DNA of 64,000 nt from Sialis fuliginosa (lineage: Eukaryota > Arthropoda > Insecta > Megaloptera > Sialidae), in NCBI GenBank assembly GCA_961205875.1, contig OY540812.1:28157098-28221097 (forward strand), in the 5' to 3' direction. Made by a program: the position numbers and the translations under genes. Below the pieces are notes generated by a model. That model did no database searches, was not told the origin of the DNA, and saw only the letters and a program-made list of their open reading frames with translations. Below, piece by piece: positions 32,441 to 43,224 of the stretch. Every line of letters starts with the position of its first letter. The stretch's first letter is position 1.

Positions 32441-32584
32441 TAAGAGTAATACACATAAATAGGATTGTATCAGTACTGCACAATGTAATAGATAATTAAC
32501 TTATCAATATTAAATTAAAAACAGGATTAATAACTATTAGTGACTCCCTTGGGCCTGTATTTCAGAGCAAAGTTTATTCAAAAA

Positions 32585-33000
32585 AATTATTGAAACTTGG
32601 TCGGATGGTTAGGTCTGGCTTGAGGACGGTCTTATTTCAAAATCGTGTGTAAGGGGGAGGAGTGACATCCCAAAATATTTATTTTTTCAAGATATCTCAA
32701 GAACGACACATGTTACGTGAAAATTTTATAGAATATTTTTGTAGAGCATTAAATTTCCTATAATATGAGTCTACAACGTGTTATCTCAATTTATTCAAAA
32801 AAATCATGTTTTGTTTTTCTAAATTGATATTTGCGTGGATATATTAAATGTCATTTTGACGTAAAATTAAATGGTTAACCAATACTAGACAATTTATCTG
32901 AGCACTTTATCCGTTTTTATTTAAATTGTTCAATAATTAACTACCTTTGGTGAATTTGGCACGAGGAAGCACTGTGCATTTACTTGGCAGATGTTTTTTT
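32585..33000 (+). repeat. Family A dispersed repeat, 5'-truncated copy
   Basis: Begins at TTGAAACTTGGTCGGATGG and ends GTGCATTTACTTGGCAGATG; one minisatellite unit near 32,845. Confidence 0.7.
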
Positions 33001-33009
33001 TGATAAGTT

Positions 33010-33924
33010 ATTAGATATATATAGTTATATTACGATGTAAGATATCAATCATCACGTAGCTCCTTTTTTAAGTTATTGATAATTTACTTTCTAATTATCT
33101 GTAAAATATAACAACAATAACGAGATGGTATTAATTATTAATGGTAACAAAAAATATTTTTAATTATTTAGAGCTAGGTATACTTCTGTATTTATAATAT
33201 ACATAGTTAATTTAAATATTTGTAGAAATAAACAACGTATTTCTCGGATGTTATTTTAAGATTCGTTCTAATAAATTATTTGGCAGAGCTATTGTTCCGT
33301 CAATTAAGTAAATAGGCTATAAATAACGTGATGAAACATTTCAATATAATTTTCCCTTAAATATGACATGAAAGATTTATAAATTGTTAAACCATGACAT
33401 CTTTTATAATATGTATAAGAAACATATACATACATACATATATTTTGAATTTTTCCAATTTCTCAAATACATCTGCCATCTTGTTATCACATGAAACACC
33501 ACTATAAGAAACTTACAAATAATTTGTTAATATATAGAAAACTACATTAAAATTAATCAGATAATATCGAGTTCTATAATAAGTCCTACAAACCACGCTT
33601 GCTTTGGTTCGTAACTTTGATATAGTAACTTTCATTGTTTAAGTTTTTTCCACTACACAAGCAAATCGCATTAATGTAAAACGTTAATGTCACTTTCTGT
33701 GTACAGATTATATTTCTAATAATATTTCTAAAGAAAACAAATATTAATTACTTAAACGAAGTAAAATGTAAGTATTTTTCAATATCTCCTCTAGTTACAA
33801 CATTCTGATAGTTTATTAACATTAACTTCCACTTATAAAATCAGGTTAACGTGTATATACAATTTTAATTTAACCAACGACGCTTTTATTATTGTGACAT
33901 GAATTCTCATTTTTATCAAGTAAT
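33010..33924 (+). other. Region upstream of lolal: presumed promoter/5' UTR intron
   Basis: No transposon family that recurs in the window was recognised in these 0.9 kb, unlike almost everything to the left. The acceptor at 33,930-33,940 implies that at least part of this is a 5' UTR intron. I could not choose a donor, a TATA box or an initiator with any confidence. Confidence 0.4.
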
Positions 33925-33928
33925 ATAA

Positions 33929-33940
33929 ATTGCATTACAG
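33929..33940 (+). other. Candidate 5' UTR splice acceptor of lolal
   Basis: AATTGCATTACAG ends 12 bp before the ATG at 33,953 and is followed by ATTATAAGAAAA. A good acceptor so close to the start codon suggests that the first coding exon is exon 2 and that an untranslated exon lies further upstream. A purine-rich AAGAAAA precedes the ATG. Confidence 0.5.
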
Positions 33941-33952
33941 ATTATAAGAAAA

Positions 33953-36394
33953 ATGGCAGATCAACAACAATTTTTCCTAAAATGGAACGATTTTCAAAGT
34001 AATATGGTGTCATCATTCAGGCATCTACGAGATGAAAAGTCATTTACTGATGTTACTTTAGCATGCGAAGGACAAACTTGTAAGGCACATAAAATGGTTC
34101 TTTCCGCCTGTAGTCCTTATTTTAAAAGTTTATTAGAGGTATTTATAAAAAATTTCATCATTTTATTTTTTAAGACGATGCACGTGTGAGTCATTCCATT
34201 TAAAATTATCATATATATTATATACATATATAAACCATTAGTTAATACGGAGTGTATGGGTAGCTGCTGTATATATTGTAAAAAAGCACGTATATACTTA
34301 TTCAAATAGAGTTCATGTGCATGCGTGACTAAAACGTTTCTACCATTTTTATGTTTATTTTATTTGATAAAATTATTTTAAAACAGTTTGTTGCGGCGGA
34401 GATTGAATCCCTAACCAAGGATAGTTAACATGTATATTATTAGAGCATCAACTCTATTCTGAATAACTATATATGTGATTTTTGATAATTTTGACAGTGG
34501 TCACCTATACACTCCGTATTAGCCAAAAAAATTTTTTAAATAACACAAGGCTGTTCAAATTTATTTATTAGAAAACAAGTTGAAAAAACATTGAGAATCA
34601 ATTCACTTTTGATATCTTATAAAGTAAAAGGAGTGCCCCCCCTACCCAAATTTTAATTATAATATTTTCTCCTATAAAAAATAGTGCAACTTCAACCACT
34701 TGATGATTTTATTTGGTGGAATGTCATATTTTTTATTATTATTTAAGTAATGTTAGTGAGAAATATATATAACCCGTCAGAGAAGTTCTACCGTCTGTCT
34801 AATAAGAGCTTTACCGATACAATGAAAACAACTACATATTATTATTATACTTTTATATTAATAAGTAGTCCAATCACTGCCATTGTCAATTATTGCCTCA
34901 CATCTTTGAGCTATATTTTCTACTACAACTCAGTAGCCCCAAACATGTAAAGGACAAGTCTTTATGGAGTTAGTCTAACTGTACATTGTGTCCCCTCATC
35001 AGAAATATTACATTCTCCCAATTGCAGTACATATTTTCATAGCGGTTTCTTAATTACGTGCCCGTATTTGAGATTATAAAGACGAGTTCACATGATAAAA
35101 GGGGATTTACAAAAAATAAATATGATTCATTAACTATCGTTGTTTGATATTTTTCATGTGTAATGGCAAATCATCGACAGTGTTTGTTGTTTATCGACCA
35201 TTTGACAAACGCTTTTGATCATTGTGTATTTTGCAGCAGTAAAGGAAAACATCTTTTAGAAATGTTGTAGGCCAGTAACTGAGTCTCTTTCTGTTTCTTA
35301 ATAAAGTTTCAATATAATTGGTTTCCAAACATAAGTTTTCCCAATCACGCTCTTGTTAGATAAATTGTAAGTAGCTTGAAAATTGATAAACATTTTTATT
35401 TTGTTGTTATGAATAATATGTAAAGAGGCAGGGGCATTATCTGTTAATTGTTTTTTTTTACCTGGTTACAGATGTAGAAATAAGTTTATAAAATGAATCT
35501 ATAAAGTCTCAATCATCCAAAAAAGATCATATTCAACTTGCTTTGAGAATCGGTAAATTTAAAAAAAAATGTACTGTTCCTTTGAATTTTTCCATTATTA
35601 GTTGTACCAAAAAAATAATTATTTTCAAAATTGAAGATTGTTTCATTCTATATGAAATAGTTTATATGCTTATTTTATACAATAATTAATTTTTGCGTTA
35701 CTTAACAGATACCATGATTTTTATGTCGATAGGTACTTAAATTACATTAAAACTTACACTTGCATTATTTTTGTTGTTGCGCATAGATTATTTATTATAG
35801 GAAATAAGTGTGTATACTATTTTGTAGAGATAATAATCACAGACAAGATTGTCTATTTGTCTGACCAGATTCAACTTTGATTTTGAGAAAAAAATGCTGG
35901 GCTGTATTTGGCACCATTCTTGACAAATTTTTGATAATAAATTATTCACAAACATAAATAAATCTGTTTCAAACTTACCTTAAAAAAGATTTGGTTTCGG
36001 TTTCTGTTTCGGCTGAAATAGATAAATTTCTGTTTCGATTTTGGTTATGGCTCAAAAAGTCAAATACTATTATACTCTTAACATATTATTTATAATGAAA
36101 AATAAGGTAATAAAACTTTCAGGTTATTTAGAATGTTTCCGAAAGATAAACTTTATTATTATTGAACTGCATTTGACTTTTTAATTAATTTATTTTTAGG
36201 AAAATCCGTCCAAACACCCAATCATAATTTTGAAAGATGTATCTTATCAACACTTACAAGCGATCTTAGAATTTATGTACGCTGGGGAAGTAAACGTCTC
36301 GCAAGAACAGCTGCCCGCATTCTTAAAAACGGCCGATCGACTTAAAATTAAAGGTTTGGCAGAGGCACCCCAGACGATCAAAAGGGAAGGATAA
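33953..36394 (+). CDS. lolal: Lola-like BTB-domain protein (Lolal/Batman), two exons
   Basis: Coding exon 1 is 33,953-34,138 and coding exon 2 is 36,200-36,394; the intron has GT (34,139) and AG (36,199) borders in phase 0. The joined protein is 126 residues, against about 127 for Drosophila Lolal, and consists of little more than one BTB/POZ domain. Visible landmarks: FFLKWNDFQSN at 7-17, FTDVTLACEG at 31-40, KAHKMVLSACSPYF at 44-57, HPIIILKDV at 68-76, FMYAGEVNVSQEQLPAFL at 87-104 and a basic tail ending IKREG. There is no zinc finger or other DNA-binding domain, as in Lolal and unlike Lola, Tramtrack or Broad. In Drosophila Lolal is a nuclear partner that pairs through its BTB domain with GAGA factor and acts with Polycomb/trithorax-group chromatin; that role is inferred here from homology. 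The ATG is the first in frame and aligns with the family's N-terminus. The reading frame is intact. Confidence 0.97.
34139..36199 (+). other. lolal intron, 2.06 kb
   Basis: Donor GAG|GTATTT and acceptor TTTATTTTTAG|GAAAA. It holds one recognisable MITE (34,245-34,519); the rest is AT-rich sequence with no gene. At 35,985-36,055 the words GGTTTCGGTTTCTGTTTCGG resemble the repeat at 50,249-50,515. The ORFs at 34,117-34,305 and 34,750-34,950 are not supported. Confidence 0.85.
34245..34519. mobile_element. Intronic MITE with tRNA-like segment
   Basis: Inverted ends ATACGGAGTGTATGGGT and (right) ACCTATACACTCCGTAT next to TA (34,243-34,244; 34,520-34,521). On the minus strand, 34,396-34,470 contains a possible D-arm (AGAG TTGATG CTCT) and a B-box-like GATTCAATC followed by TCCGCCGC, resembling part of a tRNA gene. 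It is non-coding. Confidence 0.65.
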
Positions 36395-37429
36395 ATGTAA
36401 TTGTATTTTAAGGTTAAGTGGGAATTTTTTTTATTCGATCGATATCAAAAAGTTTCTTTTTTAATTGTAAGACTAACTTTCTTTTTGTTGACGTTTTAAC
36501 TAATATTAAATTATTAAAACAACAATCCCTCGTTATTTTATTTGAAATATTAGATTATTTTTAAAAGCCGGAATTTTTTGAAAGTTGAAGTAAAAAATTT
36601 ATTTTTGTAATCGTAATTTAAAAATTGTGTCGGTTTAAAAAAAGGTACATGTGGAAAATTTGAAGTTAATCAATCAAATGATTATCAATTTTGGTGATTT
36701 TGAAAAAACACCAAAAATATATCTATTTTCAGATTTTTTTTGATGGATGAGAAAGTTTTATTAGAAAACAAATCACATGTACATTAGGATGTGTCAAAAA
36801 AATGAACATTTGCTCTTGTTACGTAATAAGTTAGCTTATCACGTAAAATAAATCCTCCCGAAGGATTACCTTGTAATTCAATTTTAAGAGGTGCTGCAAA
36901 GTGGGGTCCCGTTTTCCAATTAAATAACATAGGGAAATAATTCTTTAGTATTAAAGTTGGTATTACTGATTCATGATAACTGTTGAAAATTTTTTAAGGA
37001 CATCATTTTGTAGAAGATAAAATTCTCTACAAAAGTGTCAACGTATCAAAAGTTACAGACATTCTAAGTGATTTATTTGTTAAAATGAAAGTCTAAAACA
37101 CGCTCACAACTAAACTAAGAAATATTACAAAATAACATCGATGCAGCCACAAGATGGCAGCTTCTTTGATAAAAGTGAGTTGTCTATTTGACAGTTTATA
37201 GCTGTTCTTTCTCATCTGAAAAAATGTTTTTAACGGTGTAGGTTGTATCTTCCAACATCACGCAGGATTTTTTTTAATTTAAAAAAGTAAAAATTTAGTG
37301 GCAATTTGAATTTTAAATTTAGATAAACTTAATTTTATGGAAAATAAAATTTAATGAAGAAAATCGTGTTTAATGTTTTTGCTATTGGGTATTTTTTTAG
37401 TGAAATTATATTTTAAAAATCTCTCATCT

Positions 37430-37510
37430 CTCTCTCTTTTACAGCCTAGCTAATAAAATTTGCTAGCTTGCAAACACATGCGCAGTAAGTTAGTTTTTAC
37501 CATTTTTACT
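37430..37510 (+). repeat. Family Y fragment; empty site for element X
   Basis: CTAGCTTGCAAACACATGCGC then AGTAAGTTAGTTTTTACC and ATTTTTACTAACC. GTTTTTAC at 37,493-37,500 corresponds to the duplicated target of element X copy 1. Confidence 0.55.
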
Positions 37511-38030
37511 AACCTAACTTCATCGTATTATCTTTGTTTCCTAAAGAAAGATAAAATAAAATAAAAAGTTTTGAAAAAATGTAAATTAGATAGTTGTTAA
37601 GTTAATTTAAAAAATGAACCGATGTAATTTTTTATTTGTTATTATTTAATGTCACTTTTTTATTGATAACGAGGGTTAATTATGATTGAAAAGTGTATCG
37701 AACTCTAGATTATATTGATAAAATTATAACAGTTATTAAAAAAGAAACTTTTTCGTGTGGTTTTTTCGAAATTCTTTAATGTTTACGTATTTCACTAAAG
37801 TGGTAATTAAACGTAGAGTTATTTAACTATTTTTTTCTACCAATATGTTGTGTGAAGATATAATAAAAATGGGCATTTTAAGTTAAGGAACGATTGGTGA
37901 AAAAAATATTTTCGTATATAATTATTATTCTATACTAGTTGATGTCAATTGAAAAATATCTTTTCTTATGTAATACTTCAAAGACAAGTGAACGTAATAC
38001 AATTCCGATTATTTAATTATTATAGTGACT

Positions 38031-38137
38031 CGGACAGCAAGAAATTCAGAATGTCATCATAAAGATATCTCTTTTTTTATAGGAATGTCAAATAAAAGAC
38101 ATCTTTATGATATCATTTCTAAAAATTGCTGTCTGGG
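38031..38137. repeat. 107-bp imperfect hairpin
   Basis: CGGACAGCAAGAAATTC and ATCATAAAGATATCT pair with AGACATCTTTATGATATC and AAAATTGCTGTCTGG. The loop is about 25 bp. It is most simply a small palindromic MITE in the 3' region of lolal; a hairpin RNA is possible if transcribed. Confidence 0.7.
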
Positions 38138-38541
38138 AAGAGTTTTATTAATTTTCATAATTTTGTATCGAGTTTATTGTGTATATCAATATCAATAAAT
38201 GCATTTCTTTTAATTATTACATATTATATAGTTTCTCTTAAAATTTTAAACGGTGTTTTGTAATAACATACTAGAAATTAAGTTAGATATTTCTTGTAAG
38301 TTAATATCAATTAAAATTGTTTTTACCCAAATTCATAAATGTAAATTGTAATTTATTGCAAGGGGATGTATTATGAATGATTGAATAAGTAGTGGCGTTT
38401 TGGGAAATTTCTAACTTAATGAGCGTACTGTTAATCTGTATACTTTATTGTTACCATAAAACGATTATTTTGTATTACTAGAACAACTGTAGATTATCTT
38501 ATATTATTTTATGTAGAGATGTTATTATTTTCTGGTATTTC

Positions 38542-38547
38542 AATAAA
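38542..38547 (+). terminator. Candidate distal polyadenylation signal for lolal
   Basis: AATAAA followed within 40 bp by T-rich and TG-containing sequence (TACATGTATTGTTATTTTTT). It is the last AATAAA before the composition changes at about 38,700, but nearer signals exist. Confidence 0.3.
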
Positions 38548-38589
38548 TCTGTACTTTTTACATGTATTGTTATTTTTTAATTCCCATCA

Positions 38590-40407
38590 TTATTTCCTAT
38601 ACTTATAGACCATTCCCCAAAAGCTATAAAATTGATATAAAAAAGCGTTAATTCATATAATACAAATTATTGTATAAATGTGTTCATGAAGTCTTAGGCC
38701 GTTTGAAGGCACTGGGACCGACCATGGCTCTTTTTCCACAGACCGGCACTCAGTGCCGGTGCAGTTGAGTTCTAGCTATGGTGATAGAAACATGTGTGCA
38801 GTGTTCAATAAGCGTTACCTTTTTGGTTTATTATACCTCAGAAGGAAGTATATAAATTACATATATAAAAAAAGGCAGTGTTGGGTACATCCTCTGTTGA
38901 TTGTAAGGTACTTATCCAATTGAATTCCGACCGGATGGCTTTAGAAAATGCACACGTGCAATTTTTCACGTTTTGTACTTTATCGCTGACCTTATCACGA
39001 AATCCGACAAAATTGTAGGATAATTTAATTAACAGTTTAAACAAAATAATAATTAACTCGTTGTTTCGGAGATATGATAAACAAAACATTGATCGAAAAT
39101 GATCAAAAATCACGGAAAATATCATTTTTTCGTATCTCGCCTTGATGAGAAAATTTTAAATTGAACTCTATACCACTAATAATATATTATGTCGTGAAAC
39201 AGGGCCTCCGAGCATCATTAGTGTATTTGAGCATTCCCCAGGTCGCAATTTAACAGATCAAAACAAAAAAGATTGCTTAACTGTATATCCTAAGTTAATC
39301 AACATAGCGAGTTAATTTTTATTTTATTTACTTTGTTATTTCAAATAGAACAAAAGTGTACTTTATTGTATTGATGGATTTCACGATAGCGTCGGAGTTA
39401 CAGCACTCACATATGCACACATAGATTTTTCTTCGAAGAAAATTGATCCTAACAATGTACAATTTTACTTTTCTGTATATTGTCGTTTTTGAGATACAAC
39501 GTCTAGAATGGATTTAGGGAAAGTCAAAATGGATAATTCGATCAAAATCTCGAATTAAAAAAAAAATCGGCTTTTCTATATATGTAGATACTTATACCAT
39601 TATTATAACAAATCCTCGTATAAGAAAGTGAAAATAAATAATATGCTGGAAGACAAAAAATTAGTTTCAAAAAGGAAAAAATTGTCTTTATTTTCCATAA
39701 TAATTCTGAAAATTATTGTACTTCTTTTCAATATTGTAAACTAACTATTGACAAAGGTTTGACAGAAAGCATTCAAAGAATGTATTAAAGAGGTAAAATG
39801 AATGCTGACATTTCCCAACTCCAAATATATTTAACAATTTTCAATTTACCAGAAACCATTTGGTTTAATTTTAAATTCAAGAGAAAAAGACTTGATCTAA
39901 AAATTATAAAAAAGTTGTTGCTATGAATTCGAGAATTTATGTTTGATGGGAAGGGAGGTATTTTGATTAACGAATAGATAAATAAAAAAAAATGTGATGA
40001 ATTTATTCTTCAAAGTAAGTTTGATTTATATTTTTTTGGAACGGGGTGGGGGGGAAGCTATTTTCTTAAACAAAAATAGGTTCCAAGTATTCTAAATGGA
40101 ATTTAATAAATCCAATAAAAAATAAAATATTCTGATAGGAGGTCGCAAAATGAAGTAAAATAAACGAAACTATAGAAATAAATACAGCAATCCCTCCATT
40201 TACACTGTTGATTGGTTCCATGAAAACAGCGCGTAAAAAACCGCATAAATGTGGCAATATAAACGTATTTTTTTGTCTTTCCACTCTTTTTGCCAAACTT
40301 TTGCAACCGCGTAGAGGTAAATTTGCGTAAAAAAATTTATCAAAAGTGAATAGCCAAATTGTCTTTCAAGAATTTTTACTCGAAAGCCAATGACTTTAGA
40401 GAAAAAG
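38590..40407. other. Spacer with no supported gene
   Basis: A GC-richer island at 38,697-38,770 contains the inverted pair CCGGCACTCAGTGCCGG. The 95-codon minus frame at 38,838-39,125 and the three minus frames at 40,066-40,487 have no recognisable similarity; the latter include part of a family C copy on the opposite strand. A G run lies at about 40,044-40,053. Confidence 0.5.
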
Positions 40408-40419
40408 TACCATACAAAA

Positions 40420-40509
40420 CGTTGGCCGATAACACGGCCAAACCGACGCGGCTTACACCCAGAAGCCAAGATCCATATCAAAACCACCGCGGAAGCCTCA
40501 AGACTTGTA
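40420..40509 (+). mobile_element. Family C retroposon, 5'-truncated copy 4
   Basis: Ninety base pairs between perfect 12-bp repeats TACCATACAAAA (40,408-40,419 and 40,510-40,521). It starts abruptly at CGTTGGCCGATAACACGG and runs through CGACGCGGCTTACACCCAG to CCGCGGAAGC, CTCAAGACTTGTA. Only the 3' arm is present, so it is not palindromic. The fixed 3' end with a variable 5' start is the signature of target-primed reverse transcription. Confidence 0.92.
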
Positions 40510-40521
40510 TACCATACAAAA

Positions 40522-41147
40522 AAGTTTATTTTAATTTAAAATTGTTTTTTTTATTATTTTTAACGTTATCTACACAAATAAAATAATAAACAATTTTTTG
40601 TACTTTTACTTAAAGTTGGTTTTTGAATAAAATTTTTTTGAAAGTTGAAGAAACTAAATATGTATAACCTATGCGTAGGGCTTATTTTGTTATGTAACGT
40701 GGTGGAACAGCGTTCCGGCTCCTTTTTTCATGGGATAGGAAAAGCTGCTTCAAAATTTAAATTAAATGATAAATGAATATAATTTTCTTTAGTAAAAAAC
40801 TTCACAAGATTTGAGTTCCAACACATATTTTCTTTAAAAAATGTCCTACTTATGCGAATACGAATATTCGTTACAATTGCCAAGTATTTTTGGAATAGGT
40901 ATTTCTATTAACGTGTATAAATAAAAACGCTTGGATATTTTATAAAGTAAATTCGAAATGTGAAATGTGATATTTCCTGTGCTTTGGGGATATTCATTAA
41001 GCTTTTAGTCATAGTGCAGGCTTACAAACATAATAATAATATAAATAGCATTGGTCTGTTACCCAACAAACCCTACTTAATCTATACTTTATAGGAGCCG
41101 GGAAACGGGTGGAGCCAATCTGTTCTATTCTACCATTAACCCTTTAC
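40522..41147. other. AT-rich spacer, nothing recognised
   Basis: No gene or recurrent repeat recognised. Confidence 0.5.
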
Positions 41148-41155
41148 AGTACACT

Positions 41156-42023
41156 GACAAGGGGAAGCAACAGCACGGTTCATGAGAATTTCAATGAGCT
41201 TGTGGTATGTCAAACTAGAGCAAAAATAAAAAGACACGTGTCCAACAATTTGATCTCATAGGCCTTAATTACAAAGATAATTAACTTTGAAAATTTGTGT
41301 ATTCAATATAACCGTGTATTATGTTCCCTCGAAATATAAGTGTGTTGGCCCTAATATATTGATACCGATTATACTAACAATTTGTTGTAAAATAAATAAT
41401 GCTGTCGTAAAATCTTGTTTCAATTATTTACACACAAATTAAACCAAATAAAAATATTTTCATTAACTAGTAAATTACAGAATTTACTTTTTCAGAATTA
41501 AAACCCGAAAATAAAAAAATAAAATTATTTCACATGAAAATATTGATATATACGCCAGTACATAATTATTAATTTGTTTTAAAGTAAATTTAATTTATTA
41601 TTGACACCACTCATTAGTTTTTAATTAATAAATTGAAAAGTTTTAATAAAAAACAAACTTGAAAGAAACCACAAACATCTATTGTCAATAATAATAATTA
41701 TGTTTTATTTATGTCTAATTTATCGATTTTTACGCAAGTGGGAGAGGTAATGTGTACAAAAAAATAAAAAATAATTGTAAATAAAAATTAATCGTTTTCC
41801 AGGCGAGACGCCAGCGCGTTGACCGTTCGGCTATGACACTTATATTTCGAGCAAACATAATACACGGTTATATTGAATACACAAATTTTCAAAGTTAATT
41901 ATCTTTGTAATTAAGGCCTATGAGATCAAATTGTTGGACACGTGTCTTTTTATTTTTGCTCTAGTTTGACATACCACAAGCTCATTGAAATTCTCATGAA
42001 CCGTGCTGTTGCTTCCCCTTGTG
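41156..42023. mobile_element. hAT-type palindromic MITE, 868 bp
   Basis: Perfect 8-bp duplication AGTACACT (41,148-41,155; 42,024-42,031). The ends GACAAGGGGAAGCAACAGC and (right, complemented) CACAAGGGGAAGCAACAGC continue as arms of about 200 bp, including CTCATAGGCCTTAATTACAA and ACACGGTTATATTGAATAC. A tRNA-like piece sits where the right arm begins (41,795-41,848). Confidence 0.85.
41795..41848 (-). repeat. Half-tRNA-like segment inside the MITE
   Basis: On the minus strand GTCATAGCCGAACGGTCAAC is an A-box-like D-arm resembling Ser/Leu tRNAs, followed by GCGCTGGCGTCTCGCCTGG, which can form a short GGCG/CGCC stem. No T-arm or B-box follows, so it is not a tRNA gene. Confidence 0.45.
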
Positions 42024-42056
42024 AGTACACTTAAAAAATAATTTTGATTATATATA

Positions 42057-42905
42057 CTACATACAGAGTGAATCATACTTTTCAACTTGAACAGTTGATC
42101 GAGAAAAATATTTCAAGCAAAAAAATTTATATGAACATGCATTCGGAAATTCTTCGTGAGGTAGCTACAGACTCCCAAAGATTTTACCTAAATTTAGTTT
42201 TTATTTAATAGTTTAGAGCCCAATATGAAATTTTAAAATCGGTCTAGTATTAAACACGTATTAACCCTAAACCGATTATAAAATGTTTGTCAACTTGAAA
42301 CGGAAAGATCGAGTGAAAATTTTAAAATCGGAGAACAATTTTTCTTTAAAAAAAAACTTCTCGTATCTTCGATAATAAAACAACTAATAACAAAGATACA
42401 ACGCATTTTATTTATTATTGAATAAAAATCACAATTGCCATGACAAACTAAAATATTAATCGAGGCGTCATCCAAAACTACAACAATCATTCGAATGCAA
42501 TATTAAATTCAAGTCAAGTAAGCTTTGGAAAAAAGAATGGTTGATGTCTGAAATTTTTATATTTATTAAAATTCGTTGCTTATTTTGTTAATGTATAACC
42601 GCAATGCCGGTTTTAAGGAGGGTGACTAGGCGACCGCTCGGGGATGCCAGTTCAGTAGTGGCGGCGAACGGCCACATGGAGAAAAACTTAGCTTAAAGTC
42701 TAGTAGAATTTTTTTTTCTTTAAAAACGATTACAAAGCTTCTCGTATCTTCGATATGACGAGAAAGTAAAATTGATAATTTCGAATAAGTGGAGAATATA
42801 TCGGCGCAATTTGAGAGCAATAAATACCGAAGATATGAGAAGCTTTGTGATTGTTTAAACAGGTTGTTCTCCGATTTCAAAATTTTCACATGATCTTTTC
42901 GTTAC
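42057..42905. repeat. Family B repeats, rearranged; empty piggyBac site
   Basis: The left part (42,080-42,290) runs in + orientation from AACTTGAACAGTTGATCGAG. From about 42,295 the sequence is family B on the minus strand, including CTCGTATCTTCGATAATAAA, ACAATTGCCATGACAAACT, TTACATTAACAAAATAAG-type words (complemented) and GGCGGCGAACGGCCACATGG. TTAA at 42,503-42,506 lies exactly where the piggyBac interrupts the copy at 5,229. A G/C-poor tail ends at CACATGATCTTTTCG. Confidence 0.7.
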
Positions 42906-42963
42906 AGGTCATTTTATTTTTTATTTTTTTCCATTTTTTTTTCAGATTTCATTGTGATTTAGA

Positions 42964-43216
42964 GCATAGTTGTTCAACCTTTTGAACATTCTGGGCCGTA
43001 TAGCATAAACCCAATCTACTAAGGGCCGCAGGCCAGAATAGATAAAAATAAAAACTGAAGGCTTTTTTTTTGTCGCGCTAATTCCAATTCCTAATTATAA
43101 TTTTAATGAATAAATAAGGTTAGTTGCGCCAATTTCAATTCAGGTTTATTATTACAAGATTTTTTTTTTAATTATCCGCACCAAAGATACTCGCGGGCCG
43201 CGGGTTGGACAAGCTT
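42964..43216. mobile_element. hAT-type MITE with GGGCCG termini
   Basis: Flanks GATTTAGA (42,956-42,963) and GATTTAGG (43,217-43,224). Ends GCATAGTTGTTCAACC and (right) GGTTGGACAAGCTT are imperfect inverted repeats. GGGCCGTA/GGGCCGCAGG occur near the left and CGGGCCGCGGG near the right, a pattern seen in Charlie-like hAT elements. It is non-coding. Confidence 0.75.
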
Positions 43217-43224
43217 GATTTAGG

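Larger units (their letters stand above)
36395..38570 (+). other. Downstream of lolal: presumed 3' UTR and flank
   Basis: No further exon was recognised. AATAAA hexamers occur at 36,847, 38,194 and 38,542. A family Y fragment (37,430-37,510) and a hairpin (38,031-38,137) lie inside, so if the last signal is used the 3' UTR contains transposon sequence. Where transcription really ends cannot be read from the sequence. Confidence 0.45.

Noticed and set aside
38838-39125. 95-codon minus-strand ORF downstream of lolal
   Set aside because: It is the longest frame in the window apart from repeats, but shows no recognisable domain, signal or splice-consistent neighbour; AT-rich chance remains likely.
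40066-40487. Nested minus-strand ORFs of 67-95 codons
   Set aside because: They overlap each other in different frames and run into a family C retroposon on the opposite strand.
41795-41848. A tRNA gene
   Set aside because: Only a D-arm and part of an anticodon arm are recognisable; no T-arm, acceptor stem or terminator run in the right place.
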